DNA of 64,000 nucleotides from Culturomica sp. (GTDB taxonomy: Bacteria; Bacteroidota; Bacteroidia; Bacteroidales; Marinifilaceae), in assembly GCA_031271755.1 (NCBI GenBank), contig JAISVB010000069.1, positions 39,067 to 103,066 of the forward strand, in the 5' to 3' direction. Shown here in pieces: positions 34,479 through 44,337 of this stretch. The notes below the pieces were generated by a model. That model was not told where the DNA came from. It did no database searches and was given only the letters and a program-made list of their open reading frames with translations. Each line of letters starts with the position of its first letter. Position 1 is the stretch's first letter. The position numbers and the translations under genes were made by a program.

Positions 34479-37400
34479 TTAACGGGTGATGACGGTTTTG
34501 CCGCCCGGAAGAACGGCCTGGATGTAATCGTCGTACATGGCGCTGCATCGGATAGCCGGGCGGAGGTACGTTCCGGGAAAGGCGCAGTTAAAACGGAACC
34601 GGAAAGTTTTGCTCTGGCCCTGTTCCAGGCTGAAATAGACATAATACCGGTCGTCGCGGATATCCGTGTGGTCGGCGCCCGTAAAAGCCTGCGTATTGCC
34701 GGTCAGCCGGTCATTGATGATCTCGAAGCCGGAGGGGAGCAGGTAATTCAACGCCAGGTTGTAGTACGTTCCCGACTGGCCGGTATTCCTGATCGTGACG
34801 GCTGCCGTGACGTCCATGCCTTGCGGTACGGCGTCGATATCGACCGACTGGTCGTTCCGGTCCGTGTACCGGACTTGCATGGACAACCCGGCGGCTTGTT
34901 CTTCTGCAACAACCCCGAACGGAGCGGCGGCGCATACCTGGCGGACATACAGTTTCGCCTGGCTGTTGTTTTTCACCTCGACCGTGCTTCGACCCTCTTT
35001 GATCGAAAGCGTTTCCTGCCAGAAGGTTTTGTCGGTTCCGGCCGTTGATCTTTTACCGCCGGTCCGGATCTCCACCTCTATCGATCCGTTTTTTCCGACA
35101 AATTTTTCCACATATTCCGTGGCGGCAACCAAGGCGAAAGCGATGGTCTGGGTGCTCATCCAGCGGTTGGAAGAGAGCGCCGTCGAAAGATCCTCCAGCA
35201 GGCGGTAAGCCTCCTCCTGCCTGTTTTGGTAGATGGCCGATTGCAGAATGATCGCTTTGTCCCGGATATCCGACCCGAAACTTCCTCCGGTTTCCCGGTA
35301 CGGATCGATCTGTGTACCTGCATTCCGGGTCATCTCCCGGGCGATCTCCGGGTGGTTGCTCAGCGCGTAAGCCGAGGCCAGCAGCCAGCGGGCGGTGGTG
35401 TTTTGCAACGACCGCTCCTTCATCCGGTTCATGGCAGCCAACTCCGGTTGTCCGCCAAGCGCCAGCACGTAGAGCCGGTAGCCTTGTACCAATTCGTGGT
35501 AATACGAAGTGATCCGGTAGCCGTTGGCGGCCGATTTCAGGTAGCGGAGATCCTTCTCCAACAGTTGTCCGGAGATGTGGTACCCCTGTTTACCGGCGGC
35601 GATCAGGAAATGGGCGGCGTAGATGCTGACCCATTCCGAGGTGTACAGATTTCCGGGCCAGTAGGCAAAACCGCCCTCTGCCGTTTGGTAACGTCCCAGG
35701 CGTTCGATCACCGATTTGACGTTGTTTTCCGCGTCCAGTTTCTGTTTGGAAGTAAGCGGCAACAACTGGCCGAGGGCTACCTGCGGGAAAGCGCCCGACA
35801 CGATCTGCTCGCCGCATCCGTGCGGGTAGGTCAGGAGGGTGTTGAGCCGTTCGCTCAGGTTGAGCGGGGGGATCGTGGAGATCTCCAACACGGCTGCCGG
35901 ATCGGCGCCGGAAACCTCCGTGTCGAATGTCTCTTTTGCTCCGGATTCCAACAGGATGGATTTGCTTTGGGTGATCCGGGGATTGGGAACACGCACCTCT
36001 ACGTCGGTCGTTTCCGCCGCCCGTTCCTTTCCGGAGCGGGCGGTAAAGGTCAGTTGCGCTTTTCCGGTGTTCTCCCTGATCCGGACGTTGAACCGGCAGG
36101 TCTGCTCTCCCGGTTCGGAGAAGGTGAGCGAAGCCGGCCGGTCGGAAAGCGGCTCCACCAGATCGTTGGCGGTTAACTCCACTTTTACCTCCCGGACACT
36201 CTTTTCCATCGCGAACACCGTTACCGGGATCTCTACGACATCTCCGGGGGTGAAGAGGCGGGGCATGGCAGCCGAGATCATCAGCGGTTTTTTGACAAAA
36301 GAGGAAGTTTCGGCCGAACCGTATTTCCCGTCGGCGGTGGCGGCTACCAGCATGGTACGCACTTCGCCGATGTACTCCGGCATCCGGAATTTGTGGGTGC
36401 GGGTTTCCCCCTTTTTCAATGAGAAGGGGCCGTCAAACAGCGCCACCGGCTTGAAGCGGTTCGTCTTTTCGTCCTGCGGCGCTTTCAGGGTTTCGTCGCC
36501 TCCGACGGCAAAAGCCTTTTCCAACCGGGCGCCGTACGCGCCGAACAGGTAATCGTAGAAATCCCACGTTTTTACCCCCAGGGCTTCTCGGGCGTAGAAA
36601 GCAGGGAAGGGATCGGGCGTACGGAAAGAGGTGATGGAGAGCAGCCCTTCGTCCACCACCGCCAGCGTGTAGCTCATGGCTTGGCCCTTTTGTTCCCGGA
36701 CGGTTACGGAGAACTCCTCTCCGGGACGCAGCTCCGCAGCGGTTTCGAGTTCCGGTTGCAGATGCAGGGAGGGCTCTTCCACCGGAATATTCAGAACGCC
36801 GTACAGGCGCACCGGCCGGTCGTTGTCCCGCTGGTTCTGCGGCTGTATCAACGTGATGTGGGCGTAAATGTTCGGGCACATGGCCGCCGTGGCCTCGATT
36901 TCGATCTCCGTTTCTCCGGTTGTGGCTTCCACCCGGCGGATCTCCTGGAAGGAAGTGCCGTTTTCCAGGCTGAAAATAATTGTTCCCCCTTGCGATGAGG
37001 GGACTTTCAACCGGATTTTTTCACCGGCTTTGTAGTTCGGTTTATCCGCGCTGATCTGCAGGAGCGTGGCGATTTCCGCGCTGTTGCTCTCCGCCCAGGA
37101 ACCGAAGTAAGCGATCAGGCCGGCGGTGTGGCCGGATTCCCGGTCGGTCGCCTCTATGTAATACCGTCCGTACTGTTTGATCTCTATGGGAAGGGAAAAT
37201 TCTCCCCCTTGGGCAGAGATCCGCTGCTCCCACACCAAATTATTGGCGGAACGGCGGATGTACGAACCGTACCCGTTGCTCTCGGCATCCCACCACCAGC
37301 GCCAGTCGATCTTGTACACCTTGATGTGTTGCAAACGGGGGGCTCCGGCGGATTTTTGGCCTTTCGGGGTTACAACGACCCCTTGCAGCCGGACCGGTTC

Positions 37401-39944
37401 CCGGGTGGAGTACCAATTGTCGGGCGATTCGGGGAGGCGTATCCCGACGTAGCGGTTGTAGGGGGAGTAGTTCGTGGTATATGTCGCAATGCTGAAATCG
37501 CTCCCCTCTTCGAACAACCGGGTGGTAAAAGAGGCGTTCAACACACCGGGTGCTTTTTGCACGCTGATCTTGTTCAGGCTGAAAGAGAAGTTCCCCTCTG
37601 CATCGGTTGTCCCTTCGTACAGCTTGGCGGTGTACGGTTCGAACGCATCCGCCGGGTTTTGGAAGCTGTAGGAAGGGAACTCCCTGAACCGGAAATTCCC
37701 GTTGCTGATCCGGACTTCGGTCTCCGCTTTCCGGTTCGGCGCTTTGGTTCCGTTCAGCCAGCGGGTCCGGGCGCGTACAATTTGGTTTGTTGTCACTCCG
37801 GATCCGACGATCTCCTTGTCCGGGAAGTCCAGTGCGATGCTGAAACGGTTCGGTTTCACCGTTTCGATCCGGATGGTTTTGGAAAAAACGCTGCCGCCGA
37901 TTTTCACCCGGGCGCTCCAATAACCGGTGGGAGACTCCGCATCGGTGGAAAACCGGAACGTATGGATCGGGTTTTCACCGGTGACGCTTTTCCGGGAACT
38001 CACCAGATTGCCCTGGGGATTGTACAGTTCGGCCATGACCGGATGTCCGGCCGGCAATACCTGTTGTTTGTCCTCCAGGATAAACGACAGGTAGAGGTCG
38101 TCCCCGGGGCGCCACACGCCTCTTTCGCCGTATATAAACCCTTTCAGGCCCGTCTGTACGTTCTGTCCGCCCACATCGAAATTGCTCAGGGAGAGCGAGG
38201 TCGCATCGGCTACCTTCAACCAGGCTTTGTCGTTTTCTTTGGAAGCCGTGACCATAAACCCCTTTTGCCCGTTGTTCAGCCGGGCGAATCCGTTTTTATC
38301 GGTTTGGGCCGAATCGACGGGGTTATTCTGGTAATCGTACAGGGTAATGCGGCAGTTGCTTACCGGCCGGGCGGTGGCGATGTCGTTCACGGCGACAAAA
38401 TAGCGGTTGTCGGTACCCCGTTTCGCCACGATCCCCAACGAGGTATGGATGATGTTCCGGCTGATGAAACGCGAGCCGGTATAATAGGAGTCGGTACACG
38501 GATCGTCCCGCTCCTCCCAGCGGTAGGAGTTGTTGTAGTAGTAATCGCTGTAATAATAGCTGTTGCCGTCCCAATCCTGCTTGTAGTAGTCGGTTTTTTC
38601 CTCCCCCTCTCCGGCGCATTCCAGGGTGGTGTACGATCTCCGGAAGCGGATCTCCACCCGGTAGATGACCCCCTTTTCCAGTTCGATCAGTTCCGGAAGG
38701 TTCAGGGTGTAATCATTCCACTGGGTCAGGTCGATGACCTCTCCCTCTTTGACCAGATCGATTTTTTTCCGGAACACCGGGCGGGCTGTCCGCATCAGAT
38801 CCGAACCGCCGTCGTACGCATTTTCCTGCAGGAAAAAATGCATGTTTTGCCGGAATACCTTGATGATCTGCACATCGACCGATTTTAAGGCGACGGCGGA
38901 GAACGGAACCAGGATACGGCCGTCGGACGGTACGATCGCTCCCTGCCCGATAAATTTTACAGCCGGACGGGTAGAGGGGAGTTTTAGGGTATGGCTGATC
39001 GCTTCCGTCAGGGTTTTCCCGCCCGAACTCCGGATCCCCTCGTGAACGGTCACTTCGATCTCGGAGTCGTTCGGTTGGGTGGTGTAGTAAAGAAAAACCG
39101 TGTTGTTCTCCCGCTGGAACCGGAGGTCGGAAATCCCTTTGATGGAGATCAGCCCCTCTAAGGATTGCGAAGGATCGACCGGTTCCGAAAAATCGATGCG
39201 GGCGAAGTTGCGGTTGTTGTCGTTGAGTTGGATGTTGAGCACGGTAAATTGGTTCCGCCCCGGAATGGTCACATGGGCCGCGGGGATGTGAACGGCCAAT
39301 TTTCCGAACGTCAATTTCATGATCCGGGGCTGGTCGGTCTTGGCAATGCGGCCTGTCTGAAACCGGTGGGTATTCCCGGTGTGCTGCCAGGTGGCAGTGA
39401 GTTCCGCTCCTTCTAAAGAAGCGCTCAACTCCTTTTCGACGGCTTCCGCCTCCATGAAATCGGAGGCTTGCAGTTCGCCTTCGTACCGGAGCGAATCGCT
39501 GTTTGATTCCGCCACTAAGTTTCCCCCCGAAAAAGAGAGGCGAAGCGGAAGGATTTTAACGCCGAATTCAAAGGTCCGGTATTCCCTGGGCACTTCCAGC
39601 AAAGCGTCTAAATGCAGTTTGAATGTATATTCCCTGCCGTTCTCGAACCGGTCGTCCGGAACAAAGACCAGGGTCTGTTTTTCCTGCAGGTACAGTTTCC
39701 CTTTTACGGCCGGGGAGATGCGCAGGATCTTTTCCGGCAACACTTCGCCAGCCTCGCAGGGGTGTGCCGGCGCCTGTTCCAAAAGGATCTCGATGGGCGT
39801 TCCGGAGGTGATGGTTCCGGAGGTATACCCGTAAATGTATTTCCGGATATCGGGCTGTTGCGGGCCGGAGCTGCTGCGTTGACAGGCGGCGAATGCCAAC
39901 AGGCAGATCACCGGAAACAGCAAATGGATTCTTTTGAAAAGCAT
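34479..39944 (-). CDS. Very large alpha-2-macroglobulin-family lipoprotein with thioester motif
   Basis: 1,821 residues from ATG 39944: lipobox AFAAC near residue 22, repeated MG (macroglobulin) beta domains, bait-region-like low-complexity stretch (residues about 490-510, DYYKQDWDGNSYYYSDYYYNN), MG domains near 600-1,000 (PGDDLYLSFILEDKQ), then a complement-like thioester domain with LLTYPHGCGEQI, Cys near residue 1377 and Gln three residues on, and a C-terminal receptor-like beta domain. Bacterial macroglobulins are periplasmic traps for proteases, often with CLEQ rather than GCGEQ and often beside a penicillin-binding protein 1C gene, absent here. No second gene of the usual pair is seen. 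The gene's own signal is divergent from ugd. Confidence 0.88.
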   Translation of the reverse strand: MLFKRIHLLFPVICLLAFAACQRSSSGPQQPDIRKYIYGYTSGTITSGTPIEILLEQAPAHPCEAGEVLPEKILRISPAVKGKLYLQEKQTLVFVPDDRFENGREYTFKLHLDALLEVPREYRTFEFGVKILPLRLSFSGGNLVAESNSDSLRYEGELQASDFMEAEAVEKELSASLEGAELTATWQHTGNTHRFQTGRIAKTDQPRIMKLTFGKLAVHIPAAHVTIPGRNQFTVLNIQLNDNNRNFARIDFSEPVDPSQSLEGLISIKGISDLRFQRENNTVFLYYTTQPNDSEIEVTVHEGIRSSGGKTLTEAISHTLKLPSTRPAVKFIGQGAIVPSDGRILVPFSAVALKSVDVQIIKVFRQNMHFFLQENAYDGGSDLMRTARPVFRKKIDLVKEGEVIDLTQWNDYTLNLPELIELEKGVIYRVEIRFRRSYTTLECAGEGEEKTDYYKQDWDGNSYYYSDYYYNNSYRWEERDDPCTDSYYTGSRFISRNIIHTSLGIVAKRGTDNRYFVAVNDIATARPVSNCRITLYDYQNNPVDSAQTDKNGFARLNNGQKGFMVTASKENDKAWLKVADATSLSLSNFDVGGQNVQTGLKGFIYGERGVWRPGDDLYLSFILEDKQQVLPAGHPVMAELYNPQGNLVSSRKSVTGENPIHTFRFSTDAESPTGYWSARVKIGGSVFSKTIRIETVKPNRFSIALDFPDKEIVGSGVTTNQIVRARTRWLNGTKAPNRKAETEVRISNGNFRFREFPSYSFQNPADAFEPYTAKLYEGTTDAEGNFSFSLNKISVQKAPGVLNASFTTRLFEEGSDFSIATYTTNYSPYNRYVGIRLPESPDNWYSTREPVRLQGVVVTPKGQKSAGAPRLQHIKVYKIDWRWWWDAESNGYGSYIRRSANNLVWEQRISAQGGEFSLPIEIKQYGRYYIEATDRESGHTAGLIAYFGSWAESNSAEIATLLQISADKPNYKAGEKIRLKVPSSQGGTIIFSLENGTSFQEIRRVEATTGETEIEIEATAAMCPNIYAHITLIQPQNQRDNDRPVRLYGVLNIPVEEPSLHLQPELETAAELRPGEEFSVTVREQKGQAMSYTLAVVDEGLLSITSFRTPDPFPAFYAREALGVKTWDFYDYLFGAYGARLEKAFAVGGDETLKAPQDEKTNRFKPVALFDGPFSLKKGETRTHKFRMPEYIGEVRTMLVAATADGKYGSAETSSFVKKPLMISAAMPRLFTPGDVVEIPVTVFAMEKSVREVKVELTANDLVEPLSDRPASLTFSEPGEQTCRFNVRIRENTGKAQLTFTARSGKERAAETTDVEVRVPNPRITQSKSILLESGAKETFDTEVSGADPAAVLEISTIPPLNLSERLNTLLTYPHGCGEQIVSGAFPQVALGQLLPLTSKQKLDAENNVKSVIERLGRYQTAEGGFAYWPGNLYTSEWVSIYAAHFLIAAGKQGYHISGQLLEKDLRYLKSAANGYRITSYYHELVQGYRLYVLALGGQPELAAMNRMKERSLQNTTARWLLASAYALSNHPEIAREMTRNAGTQIDPYRETGGSFGSDIRDKAIILQSAIYQNRQEEAYRLLEDLSTALSSNRWMSTQTIAFALVAATEYVEKFVGKNGSIEVEIRTGGKRSTAGTDKTFWQETLSIKEGRSTVEVKNNSQAKLYVRQVCAAAPFGVVAEEQAAGLSMQVRYTDRNDQSVDIDAVPQGMDVTAAVTIRNTGQSGTYYNLALNYLLPSGFEIINDRLTGNTQAFTGADHTDIRDDRYYVYFSLEQGQSKTFRFRFNCAFPGTYLRPAIRCSAMYDDYIQAVLPGGKTVITR

Positions 39945-39974
39945 GGCGTTTGTTTGAAAAAAAGTAATAATGCA

Positions 39975-39982
39975 CAAATTTA
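39975..39982 (-). promoter_or_regulatory. -7 promoter element of the macroglobulin gene
   Basis: TAAATTTG on the minus strand, 31 bases before the start codon; no clear TTTG 20 bases further upstream. Confidence 0.4.
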
Positions 39983-40025
39983 CAGGAAATTTACCGGAAT
40001 ATCCCGCTTCCGTTTTTATTTTTTC

Positions 40026-40033
40026 TACTTTTG
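40026..40033 (+). promoter_or_regulatory. -7 promoter element of ugd
   Basis: TACTTTTG, 56 bases before the ugd start; the -33 position does not match well. It lies 43 bases from the divergent macroglobulin element. Confidence 0.4.
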
Positions 40034-40089
40034 TATTTCTCATTAAAGGCAGGTTAAATTTTCACCGGAGTTATTCTAAAAAACAGCGT

Positions 40090-41403
40090 ATGAGAATAGT
40101 GGTTATAGGAACCGGATATGTCGGATTGGTAACGGGAACCTGTTTGGCGGAAACAGGGATCACGGTGACCTGCGTAGACGTAGATCAGACCAAGATCGAT
40201 CTGTTGAACAGCGGAGGGATCCCCATCTACGAACCGGGATTGGCTGAATTGGTCGTCCGGAACACGGAACACGAACGCCTTTTTTTTACGGCTTCGCTAC
40301 AGGGAACGCTGCAGGCGGCCGATGCGGTTTTTATTGCGGTGGGCACCCCCCCGGACGAGGATGGGAGCGCCGATCTGAGTTATGTGTTGGGAGCTGCTAA
40401 GCAGATCGGGCAACTGATCGACAAATACACCGTTGTGATCACCAAATCTACCGTTCCGGTCGGCACCAATTGGAAAGTGAAAGCAGCCGTGCAGGCGGAG
40501 TTGGATCGGCGAGGCGTATCGATACCGTTCGACGTGGCCTCCAATCCGGAGTTCCTGAAAGAGGGAGACGCCATCAACGATTTTATGATGCCGGACCGGG
40601 TGGTGATCGGGGTCGAATCCGAAAAAGCCAAAGAGGTGCTGAACCGGCTGTATCACTTTTTCGTCCTGAACAACGTGCCGATCCTCTTTATGGATATCCC
40701 TTCGGCCGAGATGACCAAATACGCCGCCAACTCCATGCTGGCGACCCGGATCTCTTTCATGAACGACATCGCCAACCTGTGCGAATTGACGGGGGCGGAT
40801 GTGGATGCCGTGAAAAGGGGGATCGGCAGCGATACCCGGATCGGTAAAAAATTCCTGAACGCGGGGATCGGTTACGGAGGCTCCTGTTTTCCGAAAGATG
40901 TGAAAGCGTTGATCAAAACCGGGGAGGAGAGAGGGTATCACTTGGAGGTGTTGAAAGCCGTGGAAAAAGTGAACGAACGGCAAAAGAGCCGTTTGTTCGG
41001 CAAAATAACGAAGCATTACGGGGGCGATATCCGCGGCCGTCGATTCGGGATTTGGGGACTTTCGTTCAAACCGGCTACCGACGATATGCGCGAAGCCCCG
41101 TCGTTGTCCCTGATCGAAAAATTGCTGGAAGCCGGAGCCATTCTGACCGTTTTTGACCCCGTGGCGATGGAGGAGGCGTACCGGAAACTCGGCGACCGGG
41201 TGCATTACGCCCCGAACATGTACGCAGCGCTGGAAGGAGCGGACGCTTTGCTGGTGGTGACGGAGTGGCAGGAGTTCAAGGTACCGAAATTTACTTACAT
41301 AGAGAAGGCGTTGAAGGAGAAGGTCATTTTTGACGGGCGGAATATTTACGATCCGGGCCAGATGAAAGATTTCGGTTATACCTATTACGGCATCGGTAAA
41401 TAA
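40090..41403 (+). CDS. ugd: UDP-glucose 6-dehydrogenase
   Basis: 437 residues from ATG 40090 (MRIVVIGTGYVGLVTGTCLAETG). It oxidises UDP-glucose to UDP-glucuronate with two NAD. The NAD-binding Rossmann motif GTGYVG at residues 7-12, the substrate-binding NPEFLKEGDAINDFM, and the catalytic Cys in GIGYGGSCFPKDVKAL (near residue 261) are all present. UDP-glucuronate is a precursor for envelope or capsule polysaccharides; no glycosyltransferases are adjacent. A lipid kinase gene starts 14 bases later. Confidence 0.95.
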   Translation: MRIVVIGTGYVGLVTGTCLAETGITVTCVDVDQTKIDLLNSGGIPIYEPGLAELVVRNTEHERLFFTASLQGTLQAADAVFIAVGTPPDEDGSADLSYVLGAAKQIGQLIDKYTVVITKSTVPVGTNWKVKAAVQAELDRRGVSIPFDVASNPEFLKEGDAINDFMMPDRVVIGVESEKAKEVLNRLYHFFVLNNVPILFMDIPSAEMTKYAANSMLATRISFMNDIANLCELTGADVDAVKRGIGSDTRIGKKFLNAGIGYGGSCFPKDVKALIKTGEERGYHLEVLKAVEKVNERQKSRLFGKITKHYGGDIRGRRFGIWGLSFKPATDDMREAPSLSLIEKLLEAGAILTVFDPVAMEEAYRKLGDRVHYAPNMYAALEGADALLVVTEWQEFKVPKFTYIEKALKEKVIFDGRNIYDPGQMKDFGYTYYGIGK

Positions 41404-41417
41404 CAGCATAGAGAATC

Positions 41418-42296
41418 ATGCGTATATTGTTTATTGTCAATCCGGTATCTGGAATGGGGTGGGGGAAGGAGTTGCCCGGAAAATTGCGTTCCATGCCCGA
41501 ATACCGCGAGGTGGCGTACGACATCGAATATACGCAACACGCCGGACACGGGCGGGCGCTGGTAGAGGCGGCGCGGAAGTCGGGGAACTACACGCACATC
41601 GTCGCCGTAGGCGGGGACGGAACCGTGAACGAGGTAGGGACAGCCCTCTTCGGAAGCGACATTGCCTTCGCTGTGGTTTCGCTTGGCAGCGGCAATGGCT
41701 TTGCCCGCCATTTAGGCTATTCCCAGTTTATCAAAAAGGCGTTGAGGCAATTGCTGACGGGCGTCAGCGTATACGTAGACGTTTTGGAGATCAACGATTT
41801 ATACTCTCTGAACGTAAGCGGGGTCGGTTTTGATGCGGAGATCGCCCACGAATTCAATACCTTGAAGATCAGAGGTATTTTCTCTTACGTGTATGCAGGC
41901 ATGAAGCGGTGGTTCCGTTATTCGGAAAAAAGATACACCATTACGTTTAACGGAAAAACCGTCCAGGAGGATTGCTTCATCCTCAGTTTTGCCAATGCTT
42001 CCCAATACGGGAACAATGTGAACATCGCCCCGCACGCCTCGCTGACGGACGGCTTGGTAAATATCTGCCTGTTGAAACGCCCCACCTTCTGGTCGGTGAC
42101 TTCGTTTCTTTTTTACCTGCTCAACCGGCGATTGGATAAATTCAAGTATTTTAAGGAGTTACAATGCCGGGAAGCGGTAATAGAAGGAGATATCCACAAG
42201 GTGCACATCGACGGGGAAGCGGTCATCATGCATTCGCCGATCCGCCTGAAAGTACACCGAGAAGCCCTGAAGATCATCCTTCCCAAACACATCTGA
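41418..42296 (+). CDS. Diacylglycerol-kinase-family lipid kinase
   Basis: 292 residues. DAGK catalytic domain: NPVSG near the N-terminus, the nucleotide motif VAVGGDGTVNEV, SLGSGNGFARH, then the second-domain DVLEIND and GVGFDAEIA and a C-terminal DGLVNICLLKRP / IDGEAV segment. Members phosphorylate diacylglycerol or sphingoid lipids; Bacteroidetes make sphingolipids, so the substrate is not certain. It ends one base before the convergent CCA-adding enzyme. Confidence 0.87.
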   Translation: MRILFIVNPVSGMGWGKELPGKLRSMPEYREVAYDIEYTQHAGHGRALVEAARKSGNYTHIVAVGGDGTVNEVGTALFGSDIAFAVVSLGSGNGFARHLGYSQFIKKALRQLLTGVSVYVDVLEINDLYSLNVSGVGFDAEIAHEFNTLKIRGIFSYVYAGMKRWFRYSEKRYTITFNGKTVQEDCFILSFANASQYGNNVNIAPHASLTDGLVNICLLKRPTFWSVTSFLFYLLNRRLDKFKYFKELQCREAVIEGDIHKVHIDGEAVIMHSPIRLKVHREALKIILPKHI

Positions 42297-42297
42297 G

Positions 42298-43719
42298 CTA
42301 CTCCTTTTCCGGCAACTCTTTCAGCAACTCCTCCGCTACTTTGAACATGTAGGCTTTAGCTTCGTCGTAGTTGTTGGAGATGACGCCCTCCAGGATCGCT
42401 TCTTTGATGGCGTTCTTGATCTCGCCGATCAACCGGCAGGGAGGCAGGTTGAAGGTGGCGATGATCTCCTCCCCGCTGATGGGCGGCTGAAAATTGCGGA
42501 TGGAATCTTTCTCCTCCACCTCTTTCAATTTCTGCCGGACAATTTGGAAATTGTGCAGGAACCGTTTTACTTTCTCTTCGTTGCGGGAGGTGATGTCCGC
42601 TTCCGCCAGCGTCATCAGGTCGTCGATGTCGTCGCCTGCATCGAACAGCAGGCGGCGGACGGCGGAATCCGTTACCACCTCTTCGGCCAGTACAATGGGG
42701 CGCATGTGCAGGTTGACCAATTTCTGGACATACCGCATCTTTTCGTTCTGCGGCAGTTTCAGGCGGCCGAAGATCCGCGCTGTCATCCGTTCTCCCACGT
42801 GGTTGTGGCCGTGGAATGTCCACCCCTGTCCCCGGATATATTTTTTGGTGGCCGGTTTACCGATATCGTGCAGCAGGGCGGCCCACCTCAGCCACAGATC
42901 CCGGGAGTAGAGCGACAGGGTGTCCAGCACCGTTAATGTGTGCAGGAAATTCTCTTTGTGCCCGGTCCCGTCCACCCGTTCGACCCCTTTGAGGGCGGTC
43001 AGTTCGGGAAAAAAGAGTTCCAGCAGGCCGGCGTCGTCCAAGAGCAGGATCCCTTTGGAAGGTTCCGGGGAGAGCATGATCTTATTGAATTCGTCCACGA
43101 TCCGTTCCGTGGAAATGATCTTTAGCCGTTCCCGGTTTTCCCGGATGGCGCGGAAGGTGCCTTCGTCTATCCGGAAATTCAGTTGGGAGGCAAAACGGAT
43201 GGCCCGCATCATGCGCAACGGGTCGTCGGAAAAGGTGATGCCGGGTTCCAGCGGGGTGCGGATCAGCCGTTCGTCCAAATGGGGAATGCCCCCGAACGGG
43301 TCGATCAGCCGGCCGTAATCCGCTGCGTTCAGGGAGATGGCCAATGCGTTGATGGTAAAATCCCGGCGTTTCTGGTCATCCTCCAGTGTTCCCTCCTCCA
43401 CGATGGGTTTCCGGGAGTCTGCCCGGTAAGATTCTTTCCGGGCGCCGACAAATTCTACTTCCATTCCGTTGTACCGGAACATGGCAGTGCCGAAATTTTT
43501 AAAGACGGAAACTTTGCAACGGCCGAGTCTGGCGGCTGCGGCCCGGGCCAATTCGATCCCGTTCCCCACCACAACGATGTCGATGTCCTGGGAGGGCCGG
43601 TGCAACAGCAGATCCCGGACAAACCCGCCGATGGCGTAAGCGGCAACGCCTTTCTCCTGTGCCACTGCGGCCACGGCTTCAAATACGGGATGTTTCAGCA
43701 CGTTCTCCAAACTTTCCAT
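42298..43719 (-). CDS. cca: CCA-adding enzyme / poly(A) polymerase-family tRNA nucleotidyltransferase
   Basis: 473 residues from ATG 43719 ([16 protein letters not shown]); a longer reading frame would run through tRNA-Cys. Class II nucleotidyltransferase: [19 protein letters not shown] (catalytic Asp-x-Asp), RRDFTINAL, the [21 protein letters not shown] basic signature, plus a C-terminal HD domain ([16 protein letters not shown]). It completes or repairs the 3' CCA of tRNAs. Fittingly it lies beside a tRNA gene whose CCA is not encoded. Confidence 0.92.
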   Translation of the reverse strand: MESLENVLKHPVFEAVAAVAQEKGVAAYAIGGFVRDLLLHRPSQDIDIVVVGNGIELARAAAARLGRCKVSVFKNFGTAMFRYNGMEVEFVGARKESYRADSRKPIVEEGTLEDDQKRRDFTINALAISLNAADYGRLIDPFGGIPHLDERLIRTPLEPGITFSDDPLRMMRAIRFASQLNFRIDEGTFRAIRENRERLKIISTERIVDEFNKIMLSPEPSKGILLLDDAGLLELFFPELTALKGVERVDGTGHKENFLHTLTVLDTLSLYSRDLWLRWAALLHDIGKPATKKYIRGQGWTFHGHNHVGERMTARIFGRLKLPQNEKMRYVQKLVNLHMRPIVLAEEVVTDSAVRRLLFDAGDDIDDLMTLAEADITSRNEEKVKRFLHNFQIVRQKLKEVEEKDSIRNFQPPISGEEIIATFNLPPCRLIGEIKNAIKEAILEGVISNNYDEAKAYMFKVAEELLKELPEKE

Positions 43720-43781
43720 AATAAGCGGTGTAAACAAAATCGCCAATAATCTGTTTTTCAGAATATTGGCGAAAATTGCGG

Positions 43782-43852
43782 AGGTCGGTAGCGGAATCGA
43801 ACCGCTGTACACGGTTTTGCAGACCGTTGCCTAACCGCTCGGCCAACCGACC
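43782..43852 (-). tRNA. tRNA-Cys (anticodon GCA)
   Basis: On the minus strand the 71 bases fold as a full cloverleaf: 7-bp acceptor GGTCGGT/ACCGACC, D-arm GCC-loop-GGC, anticodon arm ACGGT CTGCAAA ACCGT with anticodon GCA, 4-base variable loop, T-arm AGCGG TTCGATT CCGCT and discriminator T. The genome does not encode CCA after the discriminator (CCG follows), so the CCA enzyme encoded next to it is required. Confidence 0.95.
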
Positions 43853-43871
43853 CTGTTACGTTTTGCGTGGA

Positions 43872-43901
43872 CAAAGATAAGGCTAATTCCGTGAAATCAA
43901 A
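43872..43901 (-). promoter_or_regulatory. Promoter of tRNA-Cys
   Basis: TATCTTTG on the minus strand at 43872-43879 with TTTG about 18 bases upstream at 43898-43901, ending 20 bases before the tRNA 5' end. Confidence 0.5.
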
Positions 43902-43960
43902 AGAAACCCTAAAATTAATTCCATGGTAATTTAAAAGTTGTCTTATTTTTACGTTAGGAT

Positions 43961-44015
43961 TCCTTAGACCGTCCTTAGACCGTCTTTAGATCGTCCTTAG
44001 ACCGTTATAATACCG
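43961..44015. repeat. 11-bp tandem repeat, five units
   Basis: Units of TCCTTAGACCG: exact, exact, TCTTTAGATCG, exact, then a degenerate TTATAATACCG. The AGACCG core is also part of the 8-bp repeats at 15865 and 30434. It lies about 60 bases upstream of the tRNA-Cys promoter. Confidence 0.85.
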
Positions 44016-44337
44016 TCGTCTATTTTGTGGGATATGCTTTGGAATGACATCTTTTATCTCCGGAATTGCTTAGTATGCAGTTGGAGCATTTTATCTGAAA
44101 GGAGGTCAGTGTATAGGGTTTCATGGGTGTGGAGGTTAGCATCTGTTTAAATTTCTCGCTCTCGTTCTTTGCGGCTTTTTCGGGATGCCGGTCTGGGATA
44201 CAATCTACGGGATCGGTTGCATTTTCGGAAGGGGGGATGGTGTTTTTTACATTTTGATTTGTTTTTTATAAAAAATTAGCTGACGGGGATGCAAAAATAG
44301 TCGAAATTTGTGCGGAAAAATCAGCAAAGAGAGCGTA
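44016..44337. other. Intergenic stretch with no supported gene
   Basis: Between the 11-bp repeats and the DUF5686 gene there is no ORF I trust. A perfect AAAGGAGGT occurs at about 44098, followed by a GTG with only 13 codons, and a run of T-rich sequence at 44250-44270 that could host the promoter of the next gene, but no TAnnTTTG is present. Confidence 0.5.

Noticed and set aside
37128..38888. 586-codon plus-strand frame opposite the macroglobulin gene
   Set aside because: Val/Gly/Arg-rich mirror of the real coding strand, without motif or signal.
43720..43812. N-terminal extension of the CCA-adding enzyme
   Set aside because: It would read into the 3' part of tRNA-Cys, and the conserved domain starts at the internal Met.
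44098..44115. AAAGGAGGT followed by GTG, a perfect Shine-Dalgarno
   Set aside because: Only 13 codons follow before a stop, and Bacteroidetes do not depend on such sites.
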